Assembly (NCBI GenBank): GCA_963770485.1
Contig: CAVYPX010000011.1
Span: forward strand, 62,001 to 126,000
DNA from: CAVVEC01 sp963770485
Lineage (GTDB): Bacteria > Acidobacteriota > Terriglobia > Terriglobales > Acidobacteriaceae
Reading direction: 5' to 3'
Length of the DNA stretch: 64,000 bases
Translations under genes and position numbers: made by a program
In this document: in pieces, positions 48,851-58,415 of the stretch
Layout: each line of letters starts with the position of its first letter
How positions within the stretch are numbered: the stretch's first letter is position 1
The notes under the pieces: model-generated
What the model was told of the DNA's origin: nothing
Databases searched by the model: none
The model's input: the letters and a program-made list of their open reading frames with translations, nothing else

Positions 48851-49279
48851 TCACTTCTTGAACAGATTCTCGAAGGCCTGTCGCGCATCCTGGGGTTTGG
48901 CCGCGCTCGGCGTCGAGGTTTCTTTTTCCACCCTCACCCGCATGGAATAAAACGAACATTCATTGCGCGCATCTTTGCGCGCAATGCGCTCGGGAATCGG
49001 CTGGGTGCATTCGAACCGGCTGGAGGTATCGAAGTAGGTGCACTGGCGGCAGGAGTGGAGTTCGAAGCCACACTTGGGACACTGGCCGACGGGGTCGGCA
49101 ATGGACTGCAGCAGGGCGCCGCACTGCGCGCAGCGCGAAACCGTGTGCGTTCCCGGCATCTGCACCGGACGCGGGCCGAAAGTATCTTTCTTCACCGGCC
49201 TTTCGGCCGACGGCTTCTGGCGGTCTTCGTCCCTGCCCCGATCCTGATATCCGTGCTGGCGATACTTGCGGTCTGACAC
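48851..49279 (-). CDS. Multi-cysteine zinc-ribbon protein
   Basis: I place the start at GTG 49279 because a full AGGAGG lies just before it; the frame extends upstream to 49441 without support. The 142-residue protein has a charged N-terminal half, then CAQCG, CPKCG and CRQC pairs within about 35 residues and two more cysteines further on (FECTQP, NECSFY). Two zinc sites are likely. It could bind nucleic acid or act in protein assembly. I do not recognise a named family. Confidence 0.8.
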   Translation of the reverse strand: MSDRKYRQHGYQDRGRDEDRQKPSAERPVKKDTFGPRPVQMPGTHTVSRCAQCGALLQSIADPVGQCPKCGFELHSCRQCTYFDTSSRFECTQPIPERIARKDARNECSFYSMRVRVEKETSTPSAAKPQDARQAFENLFKK

Positions 49280-49397
49280 GCCACCCTCCTGCTTGGGTTG
49301 ACATTGTCTCTCTTGCGGGCGATCTCGACAAGGCCGTGCTATCTCAGCCGCAACCGGCATAGTCCAGCACAGCCCATCGAGCATGCCTGTGGCGGAG

Positions 49398-51635
49398 CTA
49401 TTCCGAGCCAGCGGCGTGCGCCAGTTTGCCATCCAGCACATCGCGCACCTTGGTGAGCAGCGACTCGATACCGAAGGGCTTCTCCAGGAGTACCGTCTCG
49501 CGGTCGAGAACGCCGTGCTGGGTTACGAGGTCGCGTGTGTATCCGGACATGTAGAGCAGTTTCATCTCCGGCCGTGATGGCACGAGCTTGTCCGCAAGTT
49601 CACGGCCGCTGACGCCCGGCATGACCACGTCGGTGAGCAGTAGATGAATAGGTCCGTCGTGTTTTTGGGCCAGATCCAGGGCAGCTTGGCCCTCTCGTGC
49701 TTCCAGGACGGTATATCCGCTGTTGCGGAGGCAGCCGCGAGCCAGTCCGCGCAGGGATTCCTCATCTTCCACCAAAAGGATGGTCTCCGTCCCGCGGGGA
49801 AGCGTTTTAGGCGGTTGGTCCGAGCTAACTGATTCCGCAGCTGCTGCGACCTGGGGCCAGTAAATTCTGAACGTCGTACCCTTGCCGACCTCGCTATACA
49901 CAGATACGTAGCCGTCGCTCTGTTTCACCACACCGTACACCATCGAAAGGCCCAGTCCAGTACCTTTGCCCTCTTCCTTGGTAGTGAAGAACGGTTCGAA
50001 GATATGGGCCTGCGTCTCTTTGTCCATCCCGCAGCCGGTGTCGCTTACCGTCAGCATGACATAGGCACCGGCTTTGGCGTAGGGATGCTGACGGACGTAG
50101 CTCTCATCCAGTTGGGTATTGGCGGTCTCGATGATCAGTTTTCCGCCCTGTGGCATGGCGTCACGAGCATTGACCGCGAGATTCATTAGAACCTGCTCGA
50201 CCTGTCCGCGATCCGCCTTCACGCTCTTCAATTTAGAGTCGCGGACAATCGCCAGGTTAATGTCCTCACCGATAAGACGGCGCAACATCTTATCGATATC
50301 GGCCACCACGGAATTCAGATCGAGCACCACCGGCTGTATGGCTTGTTTGCGGCTGAAGGCTAACAACTGTCGTGTGAGCGATGCCGCTCGACGCCCAGCT
50401 TTTTCAATTTCCTCGGCCTGTTTACGCAGCGGGTCTCCGGCGGGAAGGCTGAGCTGGAGCAGTTCGCTGTAGCCGGTGATCACCCCGAGAGCATTGTTGA
50501 AATCGTGGGCGACTCCGCCTGCCAGGCGGCCAACCGCCTCCATCTTTTGTGCTTGACGAAACTGGTCTTCCAGAATCTTGTGCTCGGTGATGTCGTGAAC
50601 CGTACCTTCGTAAAACCGAATCTCTCCTCGTTCATCCCTCACCGCGCGAGCGTTTTCCAAAAGCCAAACCCTCGTGCCATCTTTGCGATAGGCCTGGTAT
50701 TCAAAGTTGCGCACTACGCCATGGGCAGCGAGCAACCGCTTGAACTCCTCGCGGCGACTCCGATCCCCGTGCACCTGGGAGGCAATATCAGTGATGCCGG
50801 CGATTTGTTGCTCAGGAGACTCGTAACCTAACATGTGCGCCAACGCCCGGTTGACGCTCAGCAACCGGCCTTCCGGCGAACTCTGGTATATGCCGATCAC
50901 TGCGTCCTCGAAAATGGTTCGAAACTTCTCCTCGGCTCTCTGTAGTGCCGATTCGGCGCGCTTGCGTTCGGTAACATCCTGTTTGATGGCCACAAAATGG
51001 GTGACTTCTCCGCCGTCCGCGCGAACCGGCGTGATCGTCATTTCCTCGGTGTAAAGGCTTCCGTTCTTCCGGCGGTTGATGATTTCACCGTGCCAAATCT
51101 TTCCCGAAGCGATCGTCTGCCACAAGCCCCGGTAGAACACCGCATCATGCTTGCCGGAGCTCAACATACGCGGCTTCCTGCCGCGAGCTTCTTCGGACGC
51201 GTAGCCGGTCAGTTCTGAAAATGCTCGATTGCTCCATAGAATCGTGCCTTCCCGGTCCGTGATCACGATGGAGTTTGCGGCTGCTTCCAAAGCTGCAGCC
51301 TGCAAGCGCACGCGCGCCTCTGCCGACTTCCGGCCGCTCAACACCACAAAGCTCAGGACGACGGCCACCGCGGTAGTAAACAGAATCGTGATGACAAAAG
51401 AGGTCCAAAGTGCCATTTGGGGCCGGATCAGCCACTTGGCAGTTTCGAAGGCAAGCATGGCCATGGCAGTGGCCAGCGCCACTCCGAGCACCTGTAAGCT
51501 CACGCGCGGCGCCCGTCGTTGCAAAGTCGGCTTGTCGGCTTGGTGCACAATTACTCCGCAATGAGCATTTGGGGAAGGGCGGCGAGGGAGGGCTATGTCC
51601 GAACTCGTAATGCACAGGGTCTCACGGACTCGCAC
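49398..51635 (-). CDS. Membrane-bound hybrid histidine kinase with two PAS domains and receiver
   Basis: The 745-residue protein has two membrane helices (QVLGVALATAMAMLAFETAK, ALWTSFVITILFTTAVAVVL). Two PAS/PAC modules follow (ANSIVITDREGTILWSNRAF; FRTIFEDAVIGIYQSSPEGR), then a HisKA H-box (AGGVAHDFNNALGVITG) with phospho-His, HATPase motifs (NLAVNARDAM, DTGCGMD, GTGLGLSMVYG), and a C-terminal receiver with Asp in LLLTDVVMPG. There is no cognate regulator next to it, so it may phosphorylate its own receiver or a distant partner. The short cytoplasmic N-terminus has no clear sensor. Confidence 0.95.
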   Translation of the reverse strand: MRVRETLCITSSDIALPRRPSPNAHCGVIVHQADKPTLQRRAPRVSLQVLGVALATAMAMLAFETAKWLIRPQMALWTSFVITILFTTAVAVVLSFVVLSGRKSAEARVRLQAAALEAAANSIVITDREGTILWSNRAFSELTGYASEEARGRKPRMLSSGKHDAVFYRGLWQTIASGKIWHGEIINRRKNGSLYTEEMTITPVRADGGEVTHFVAIKQDVTERKRAESALQRAEEKFRTIFEDAVIGIYQSSPEGRLLSVNRALAHMLGYESPEQQIAGITDIASQVHGDRSRREEFKRLLAAHGVVRNFEYQAYRKDGTRVWLLENARAVRDERGEIRFYEGTVHDITEHKILEDQFRQAQKMEAVGRLAGGVAHDFNNALGVITGYSELLQLSLPAGDPLRKQAEEIEKAGRRAASLTRQLLAFSRKQAIQPVVLDLNSVVADIDKMLRRLIGEDINLAIVRDSKLKSVKADRGQVEQVLMNLAVNARDAMPQGGKLIIETANTQLDESYVRQHPYAKAGAYVMLTVSDTGCGMDKETQAHIFEPFFTTKEEGKGTGLGLSMVYGVVKQSDGYVSVYSEVGKGTTFRIYWPQVAAAAESVSSDQPPKTLPRGTETILLVEDEESLRGLARGCLRNSGYTVLEAREGQAALDLAQKHDGPIHLLLTDVVMPGVSGRELADKLVPSRPEMKLLYMSGYTRDLVTQHGVLDRETVLLEKPFGIESLLTKVRDVLDGKLAHAAGSE

Positions 51636-51821
51636 ATGTTCTTGTGATGAAGATCACAAAATTACATTACATCGGTAACGTGACTTGATGGCTCAGCCCG
51701 TCCCCGCCGTAGCCTCGGATGCTGGCGTCGTGTGCTGAATTGAGGCACGGTCGAGGTTCGTGTCTGAGGCTTGCGCCCGGGCCGAGGTAGTCGTCCCCTT
51801 GGCTCGGAGGCCGCGCCCGAT

Positions 51822-53168
51822 TTACTTGACGAATTCTCCCTGCCCGCCGTTCGCCCATGGGTCATAGGTCAATGCAAAGCGAACCCGGTCACGGATCGGC
51901 GGGTGCGAAAAGAACAGGACGACATCGACAGGATTCGGATTGGGATCGTCCAGATATGTCTCGCCTAGCTTCTGGAAAGCCTGCGCCCCCACCTGACTCG
52001 AATCCGGGATGAGCCCGTGGGTAACTTCCAGGCCGTATTGATCGGCCTGATGCTCAAGATGGCGACTGAAAGCGCTGCCGATGGGACTCGCCACGAAACC
52101 AAACACCGACAACAAAAGAAGCAGGACGGGCAAGGACGCCCAATCATCCACGCCGCGAATTCTCCATTCCCCGCCCCACCGCGCCAGCACCCATCCGATG
52201 GAACGATAGCCCAGATAAAAGAACAGCAGAAGAAGTCCCCCAAGAAACGCCAGGCCCTTGGGAATATGCTCGAGAACGTAGTGGCCCATTTCGTGGCCCG
52301 CGACGTACACGATTTGTGGAGTATTCATCTTGGTGAGGGTCGTATCCCAAACCACAATGCGTTTGGAAGCTCCGATACCCGTCACGTACGCGTTTACGCC
52401 CGTGGTCTTCTCGCCGGCCCCCATCCAGAACATCCGCTCGGGTGGAATGGTTTCTCCCGTCCGCTGCACCATTTGTTCCAGGCTCGCCGTCAGCGCGGGA
52501 TCTTTCTTCTGCAGGGGCTCGAACTTATGGAACATCGGGTCGATCACCCAGGGCTCAAGGAAAAAGAGAAAGACGCCGATGGGCAGTGCAACCAGCCAGA
52601 AGTAGAACCACCAGCGCCGAGGGCTGTAGCGGATGACGGCATAGAGAAGCCAGATCAACACGGTTGCGATCACGATCGCTATCAGTTGGCCTTTCACCCA
52701 ATCCCAGCTCCATGAGCCCCAGCCCTGCACCGAAATCCCGTACTTCCGCTCGATCCAATTTTCGAAAACGTCGCTGGGCAGCGTGAGCACAGCAATGGTC
52801 AAAAGCAGCAGAGGGGAGAACACAAGACTTTGTAGGAAGCGCTTGGTTGAGGACCTTTCCGCGCAATCCCGATACTTCGGTGCCAGCCTCCAGCGCAGGA
52901 CCAGCCACAGAACGACGAGCCCGTACACGAAGCCAATCAGGTTGAAAGCAAAGCGAATCTGGGTCAGCTCGTGCGCTTTCTTGTAAAGATCGGGAGGAAG
53001 CGTATAGTCGGTAACTTTTTCGGATGTTTGCGGCTGCGGCGCGACCATCGAGGCCGGAGTTGCAGGCGGGCTGGATAACGACGATGGCTGCGCGTTTAAC
53101 GCAGGGGACAACATTGGGGCCAGGAATGCCACAAAAGCGAAACCTGCCAGAAAGAGCCGACGTTTCAT
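51822..53168 (-). CDS. M48 family membrane metalloprotease (Ste24-like)
   Basis: This 448-residue protein has a signal peptide (FLAGFAFVAFLAPMLSP) and several membrane helices (FNLIGFVYGLVVLWLVL, LVFSPLLLLTIAVLTL, WWFYFWLVALPIGVFLFFL). The zinc-binding VAGHEMGHYVLEHI motif and the third ligand Glu in HLEHQADQYGLEV are present. The tail FFSHPPIRDRVRFAL is typical of CAAX-protease-1-like M48 enzymes, which degrade misfolded membrane proteins. GAGGAG precedes the ATG. It starts 17 bp after the aroA stop, so it is probably co-transcribed. Confidence 0.93.
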   Translation of the reverse strand: MKRRLFLAGFAFVAFLAPMLSPALNAQPSSLSSPPATPASMVAPQPQTSEKVTDYTLPPDLYKKAHELTQIRFAFNLIGFVYGLVVLWLVLRWRLAPKYRDCAERSSTKRFLQSLVFSPLLLLTIAVLTLPSDVFENWIERKYGISVQGWGSWSWDWVKGQLIAIVIATVLIWLLYAVIRYSPRRWWFYFWLVALPIGVFLFFLEPWVIDPMFHKFEPLQKKDPALTASLEQMVQRTGETIPPERMFWMGAGEKTTGVNAYVTGIGASKRIVVWDTTLTKMNTPQIVYVAGHEMGHYVLEHIPKGLAFLGGLLLLFFYLGYRSIGWVLARWGGEWRIRGVDDWASLPVLLLLLSVFGFVASPIGSAFSRHLEHQADQYGLEVTHGLIPDSSQVGAQAFQKLGETYLDDPNPNPVDVVLFFSHPPIRDRVRFALTYDPWANGGQGEFVK

Positions 53169-53185
53169 TTGTGACTCCTCGAATC

Positions 53186-54478
53186 TTATCGTTGCAGCAA
53201 TGACTCCAAGACGTCAAAGAATGCGGGATACGAGATGACGGCCGCATCCGCGCGATGGATGCGCGTTTCTCCTTCCGCCCGCAAGGCTGCTACCGCGAAT
53301 GCCATGGCGATTCGGTGATCCCCAAAGGAGTTAATTTCGGCGCCGTGCAACTTCTGGCCGCCTGGAATCCTTAATCCATCTTCCTTCTCTTCAATCTCTG
53401 CCCCCATGGCCTTGAGATTAGTCGTGATGGCGGCGATCCGGTCTGATTCCTTCACCCGCAACTCCCGCGCATCGCGGACTTCAATTCCGTTCGTGGTATA
53501 AGGAGCGATTGCCGCCAGCACGGGGATTTCGTCGATCAGCGCCGCGGTGTCCGCGCCCGCAATCGTCACGCCTTTCAGGCTGCCGCCCCGGACCTGGACC
53601 GTGCCCACAAGCTCTCCGTGCTTTTCATCCAGTGACGTGACCGTGATTCCCACGCCCATCGCAATCAGCACTTCCAGCAGCCGAGCCCGCGTGGGATTCA
53701 TGAGCAAATGATGAATTGTCAGCTGAGAACCCGGAAACAATGCGGCGGCGCAAAGAAAGAAAGCGGCGCTTGAAATATCCCCAGGAATCTCGGCCTCAAT
53801 GGCATGCAACTTCTGGCCTCCGCGAATCTTTGCCTGATTACCCTGGCGTCGCACGTCGGCGCCAAATGCACGCAAAGCCAGTTCTCCGTGATCGCGTGTG
53901 CGCACCGGCTCCTCGACGCAAGTCTCTCCTTCGGCGAGCAAACCCGCAAACAATAGCGCCGATTTTACCTGGGCGCTGGCTACCGGCATCTTGTAGTCGA
54001 TCGCCCTGAGACGTGTACCCGTGATATGTAGCGGCGGACGGCCTCCCTCCGCGGCAGCGACCTTTGCTCCCATGGATTCCAGCGGCGCAATAATTCGCGC
54101 CATGGGACGCCGTGACAACGATTCATCGCCGATAAGCTCGCTGCTGAACTCCTGCCCCGCCACGATGCCGCTCAGCATTCGCATCGTTGAACCGGAATTG
54201 CCGCAGTCCAGTGGCGTTTTGGGCGCCTGCAACTTCGGTCCGTGGCCGTGAATCACAATTTTGCTTTCGCTGCGTTCCCACTCCACTCCCAGCGTCTTGA
54301 AGCAGCGCAGTGTGCTGGCGCAATCCGCTCCCGTAGAAAAATTCTCCAGCCGCGTAGTCCCCTCCGCGATCGCGGCCAGCATGGCGTAACGGTGTGAGAC
54401 GGACTTGTCGCCGGGCAAGCGCAGCACGCCCGAGATGCTTCGTGCCGGGCGCACTGTAACGGTGGAATCTGTTTGCAT
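53186..54478 (-). CDS. aroA: 3-phosphoshikimate 1-carboxyvinyltransferase (EPSP synthase)
   Basis: The 430-residue protein (ATG 54478; ATG 54490 is an alternative) has the EPSPS signatures LPGDKSVSHRYAMLAAIAEG, LDCGNSGSTMRML, RPMARIIAPLESMGAKV, and VKESDRIAAITTNLKAMGAE with EEKEDGLRIPGG, ending in GDHRIAMAFAVAALRAEGET. It joins phosphoenolpyruvate to shikimate-3-phosphate in aromatic amino acid synthesis. GNSGSTMR carries Gly rather than Ala at the glyphosate-sensitive site, so a class I type is suggested. It precedes the M48 protease gene. Confidence 0.98.
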   Translation of the reverse strand: MQTDSTVTVRPARSISGVLRLPGDKSVSHRYAMLAAIAEGTTRLENFSTGADCASTLRCFKTLGVEWERSESKIVIHGHGPKLQAPKTPLDCGNSGSTMRMLSGIVAGQEFSSELIGDESLSRRPMARIIAPLESMGAKVAAAEGGRPPLHITGTRLRAIDYKMPVASAQVKSALLFAGLLAEGETCVEEPVRTRDHGELALRAFGADVRRQGNQAKIRGGQKLHAIEAEIPGDISSAAFFLCAAALFPGSQLTIHHLLMNPTRARLLEVLIAMGVGITVTSLDEKHGELVGTVQVRGGSLKGVTIAGADTAALIDEIPVLAAIAPYTTNGIEVRDARELRVKESDRIAAITTNLKAMGAEIEEKEDGLRIPGGQKLHGAEINSFGDHRIAMAFAVAALRAEGETRIHRADAAVISYPAFFDVLESLLQR

Positions 54479-54515
54479 CCCGCCATCCAATATAACCGAG
54501 CCCAGGTGAGGAGCT

Positions 54516-56927
54516 TCAGCGTTTCATCCTGGATTCGGAGACCCTTTCCGTGAGCACCCACAGGTCGGGGTCCACCAGCACTTTCTTGGGCTCCTGAGGC
54601 AATGAAATATTCACTGGTGTCTGCGAGCCTTGCGCGTAGATCAAAGCGTGCGCCTGTTTCTTGTCCGCAAATTCGAAAGTGACGGGAAGAGGCATGAACC
54701 AATCGGCGGGCACATTTTGCTGATAAATCGTGCCTATGAGCGTCACCCCACCCTGGGGTCGAGGCGCGACATCGTACTCCAAGCGGTAACTTGGAATCTC
54801 CGCCCGGTAGACCCATTGTTGCAGGAACCAGTTCAGGTCCTTTAATCCATACTTGCGCGCAATCGGGGTTTGCACGAAGTAGGCCGACGCACCGGCAAAA
54901 AACTGTTCTGTCGTAGCCGCCTTGCCCCGGTTAGCCTGAACGAACTCCCTCATCATCTGATAGAACGCGTCATCGTTGCCGCTGGCGGGGTCCGTAAACA
55001 AAAAATGGAGCATGCGCAACGTAAGCGCCCCCTTTTCGTAGATGAGGGCGTTATAGCCGCCGAGGGTCAGTCGAGACGATAACCTGTGACCCATGATGAG
55101 AGGGCCGACTTCGTACAGCTTCCCACCGGCGACTCCAAGATCAGTCTTGGGAGGATATTGCAACACCTGCCGCATGTCTTTGACTAATTCCAGGGCCTTC
55201 TTAGGATTCTCGCGGCTGGAAGCGTAAAGGGCTGCTGAGTATTGAGCAAAACCCTCGCTCAACCATTGGTCGCGATAGGACTGCCATGCCACCAGCCCAC
55301 CCCACCACTGGTGGGATACCTCGTGGGCGATGAAGGCGAAATCGCGCAAGCTCGACCTCCCCTCCACCGGCAATAGGAGCATTGTGGGAAAACCTTGGCC
55401 GAAGTCGGAGGGCAAGTACGCCGCACCCAATCTTCGGTAGGGGTAATCTCCAAACATCTTGCTAAAGAACTTGACTGCATTCCCGAGTTCGGCCAGGACG
55501 AAATCTTCCTTGATGGCACCGTAACGGGCAGGGGCCGAGTAGAAGTCAAGGGGAATTCTCCGGTAGTTGACCTCGACACTGCCCGAATGCCGTTCGAAGG
55601 GACCCACTGCGAAAGAAACGAGGGGCAACGGATCCTGGCTTCTCCACTCGGTGAGCATCTCTTTGCTGTTCTCGTCGTGTCGCTCCGCAAGAAGCTCACC
55701 CCCTGAGATCACCAGGGTTTTCGGTTTGTGCAGAAACTTCAGATCAAAACGCGAGCGCCGCAGGTATCCGTGGCGTGGATACCAACTTTCAGTGGAGAGG
55801 GGATAGTGAAAGGCATCCTCCCAGTCAAAGAAGGCGTGTTCCGCCTCCGCGTGCAGCCGGACGGTAGTCTTTTGCCCCTTGTTTAACGCCTGAGGCAGAA
55901 TGATGCTAACCCCTATCTCCAACGGATCCTGAATCACCATCACAGGCGTATCGTCGGATAAGGACGCGGATGTGACGTGCGTACCCTTGCGCTGGCGCCC
56001 TTTGTCGTCGATAGGAAGATCCTCATTGAGCGCCATTGGGATGAACTGCACGCCATCGCGCAACGCGACCAAATCCAACTCCATGGTCGCCCGCATCCAA
56101 TGACCGGCCTCACGGAGGTCAATTTCCATGCGATAGTCTGGAATGTCCACCAGGTCGAAATGGCTCGCATAATAAACCCGGCCGCTCTGATAGTCCTGCT
56201 GATCGTAAAAAGCAGTCCAAATGTCGCTGGTCCTTGACTCGCCGCGACCCTGGAACAACATTCCCTTTTCACCGCCGTTGATTCCGAAGACGCTTCCGAT
56301 GCTGCGCGTCTGATGATCAAGCAGAGCGGCAAAGCGATCATGATCGCCACCGGAGAATTCCGCAAAAAATATGCCGGGATCGTCTTCATTCGCCAGGGCA
56401 CACGCCATGCGAGCGCTCAGATTGAAGCCGTCGTTGTGCAGGAGGTGGCTGTCCAGTTCCGACCACAGTTTCTGCGCCTTGGCCGGGACCGAACGGGAAC
56501 TGTGCGGGAGATTTGCAATCAGCGCATACGTGTCGTCGGTAAACCGAAGAACCGCTGCAGTAAATTCGGCGTCCACCCGGTCGCTGTGCAGAAACCTTCG
56601 CACGCTGTCTTTTTCGAAAGTGGATGTAGGCTCAACCGCCAGATGCCCCCGGCCCAAAAATACGGCCCCGTAAACCCTGCCCGTGATGGGCGCCGTGACA
56701 TAGAAGTCCCCGGTCCATTCCAGGGCCATGCGGTCCCGGCTCATCGCCAGATGTTCGGCATGTACTGCTTCGCCACTGAGTTGAACCGTATGGAGGTGTT
56801 CATATAAGGCCGCCGGAGCGATCTGGTTTTGAACCAGCGCAGGCGAAAAATCCCCAAACAGGCTCAGGAACAAGAGCACGGCGATTCGGACTGTTCGACG
56901 CGGCAGCGCTTCCGATCTGCAAACCAC
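54516..56927 (-). CDS. M1-family aminopeptidase-like zinc metallopeptidase
   Basis: With GTG 56927 the protein is 803 residues; GAGG lies 6 nt before it. The annotated TTG at 56939 lacks a ribosome site. A signal anchor (VRIAVLLFLSLFGDFSPAL) leads to a long beta-rich N-terminal region. The gluzincin core is HEVSHQWWG followed 18 residues later by WLSEGFAQYSA (third ligand Glu). A helical C-terminal domain follows. GxMEN, the M1 exopeptidase motif, is not obvious, so the enzyme may be a non-canonical M1 member. It is located upstream of aroA in the same direction. Confidence 0.88.
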   Translation of the reverse strand: MVCRSEALPRRTVRIAVLLFLSLFGDFSPALVQNQIAPAALYEHLHTVQLSGEAVHAEHLAMSRDRMALEWTGDFYVTAPITGRVYGAVFLGRGHLAVEPTSTFEKDSVRRFLHSDRVDAEFTAAVLRFTDDTYALIANLPHSSRSVPAKAQKLWSELDSHLLHNDGFNLSARMACALANEDDPGIFFAEFSGGDHDRFAALLDHQTRSIGSVFGINGGEKGMLFQGRGESRTSDIWTAFYDQQDYQSGRVYYASHFDLVDIPDYRMEIDLREAGHWMRATMELDLVALRDGVQFIPMALNEDLPIDDKGRQRKGTHVTSASLSDDTPVMVIQDPLEIGVSIILPQALNKGQKTTVRLHAEAEHAFFDWEDAFHYPLSTESWYPRHGYLRRSRFDLKFLHKPKTLVISGGELLAERHDENSKEMLTEWRSQDPLPLVSFAVGPFERHSGSVEVNYRRIPLDFYSAPARYGAIKEDFVLAELGNAVKFFSKMFGDYPYRRLGAAYLPSDFGQGFPTMLLLPVEGRSSLRDFAFIAHEVSHQWWGGLVAWQSYRDQWLSEGFAQYSAALYASSRENPKKALELVKDMRQVLQYPPKTDLGVAGGKLYEVGPLIMGHRLSSRLTLGGYNALIYEKGALTLRMLHFLFTDPASGNDDAFYQMMREFVQANRGKAATTEQFFAGASAYFVQTPIARKYGLKDLNWFLQQWVYRAEIPSYRLEYDVAPRPQGGVTLIGTIYQQNVPADWFMPLPVTFEFADKKQAHALIYAQGSQTPVNISLPQEPKKVLVDPDLWVLTERVSESRMKR

Positions 56928-57045
56928 GCGAGACCTCAATGATCAGATGGGAAGGCAGTGTGCTCTCTTTGTGCGGTGCTGTCAATGCCTCCAGTTGGTC
57001 AGCAGGATTGCGGTTCGTATTCAGCCAATCAGCACCAACCTGATC

Positions 57046-57453
57046 TCATACTAGCGCCTTGGCCTCGGCGGTGGCTTCTTTCAGAATGTCGGCCGGCACT
57101 TCCTTGAGGGTCACATGGAACTCGAACATCGGGGTTTCGCTGCCCCGCCCCCAGCGGCCAACCTCCCAGTGCGCGCGGACAAACTTGATCTCCGGGTGCG
57201 CGGTGAGATCCAGCAGCAGAGGATGCTGCGCCCGATAAAACTTCTGGGGAAAATTCGTCAGCGGCTTCGCCCCCCAAACCGCGCCGTCCGCTGATCCGTA
57301 AATGCTTACATCCAGCGATTCCTGCTCGACGATATTCGTGATATTGAGGCTCAGCAGGAACACACGGTTGGCCACGGCGCTCACATCTACCGCCGGTCCA
57401 TCACCCTTGGCGTTGACCACGGTCTTGTCTGCAACCAGGAAGGTATCAATCAT
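57046..57453 (-). CDS. Conserved-looking protein of unknown function
   Basis: The 135-residue protein has no signal or membrane segment. Alternating strands such as NRVFLLSLNITNIVEQESLD and IKFVRAHWEVGRWGRG suggest a beta-sandwich. The C-terminal 20 residues are helical and charged. TGCTACAAT (extended -10) sits 9 nt before the ATG, which suggests an almost leaderless transcript. I do not recognise the family. Confidence 0.72.
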   Translation of the reverse strand: MIDTFLVADKTVVNAKGDGPAVDVSAVANRVFLLSLNITNIVEQESLDVSIYGSADGAVWGAKPLTNFPQKFYRAQHPLLLDLTAHPEIKFVRAHWEVGRWGRGSETPMFEFHVTLKEVPADILKEATAEAKALV

Positions 57454-57477
57454 GGCGAGAGAATTGTAGCAAATCCT

Positions 57478-57578
57478 AGAATGTCATCCTGACCGACCTT
57501 CAGGCCGGGAAGGATCTATGTATTTGATGTGGAAATGCACAGATCCTTCGCTTCGCTCAGAGATGACAACTCTTGACT
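57478..57578. repeat. REP-like inverted repeat between two minus-strand genes
   Basis: TGTCATCCTGACCGACCTTC and the opposing CGCTTCGCTCAGAGATGACA flank about 50 bp. They are variants of the element at 6931-7193. No coding frame is convincing here. Confidence 0.6.
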
Positions 57579-57605
57579 TATCTCGCGTGCTTACGGCACA
57601 CGATC

Positions 57606-58406
57606 CTAGCCGCCATACACCGTATCCACAAACTGCCGGACGATGTTCCCCACCTTTTCAGGCTGCTCCCACGGAGAATAGTGCCCTGCCTTGGCCACTA
57701 CCTTCATCTGGCTGCCGGCAATGTTCTGTCGCATCAACTCTGCCTCCGCCATCCCCGTCGCGACATCCTCGTCACCAGTTACGATCAGCGTCGGCACGTT
57801 GACCGTCTTTAGCGTCTCCATCGAATCCGGACGCTCCGCCATGCCGCGCTGCACCAGGGCGACGTCCTCGGGGGACATCTTGCGCATCATGCGCAGCGCT
57901 CCCTCCACCAGATCGGGCCGCGTTCTCCGCGTCGTTTCCCCTAACAACTTGGGAACCATGCTCTTGAAGAATGGCTCGGTTCCGTATTCCATCACGTGAG
58001 CCGCGGCCTGCAGCCGCTGAGCACATGCCTCGGCAGTATCAGCTTGTGCCTTGGTGTTGCATAACATTAGGGCCGTCACCCGCCCGCGGTGTTTTCGCCA
58101 GAATTCAAACAGCACATAGCCGCCAATCGAGACCCCCACCAGCGGAGTGCGCCCTATCTCCTCGTGATCCAAAACTCGAGCCACATCCTCGGCATGTTTC
58201 GCCATGGTGGCTGGCCCTTTGCCTACACCCGAGTCCCCGTGCCCGCGCAGATCCGGCAGAATTACCTGATACCGTGAGACCAGCGCCTGCGCCGCCGGAC
58301 CCCACAGTTCATGATTTGCAGGAAAGGGATGAAGTAGAACAACCGGTGGGCCACTACCCAGAACCTCATAGAAGACTTCCGCGTCGCCGCTTGTGATTTG
58401 TGCCAT
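57606..58406 (-). CDS. Alpha/beta hydrolase fold protein
   Basis: The 266-residue enzyme shows the oxyanion-hole HPFPANHELW, strand-Asp LPDLRGHGDSG, the nucleophile elbow GVSIGGYVLF with Ser, the acid in VPTLIVTGDEDVATG, and the catalytic His in VAKAGHYSPWEQP. This is the 3-oxoadipate enol-lactonase/haloperoxidase-like group, but the substrate is unknown. It begins 9 bp after the upstream alcohol dehydrogenase gene, so the two may act together. Confidence 0.9.
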   Translation of the reverse strand: MAQITSGDAEVFYEVLGSGPPVVLLHPFPANHELWGPAAQALVSRYQVILPDLRGHGDSGVGKGPATMAKHAEDVARVLDHEEIGRTPLVGVSIGGYVLFEFWRKHRGRVTALMLCNTKAQADTAEACAQRLQAAAHVMEYGTEPFFKSMVPKLLGETTRRTRPDLVEGALRMMRKMSPEDVALVQRGMAERPDSMETLKTVNVPTLIVTGDEDVATGMAEAELMRQNIAGSQMKVVAKAGHYSPWEQPEKVGNIVRQFVDTVYGG

Positions 58407-58415
58407 CAGCCAAAT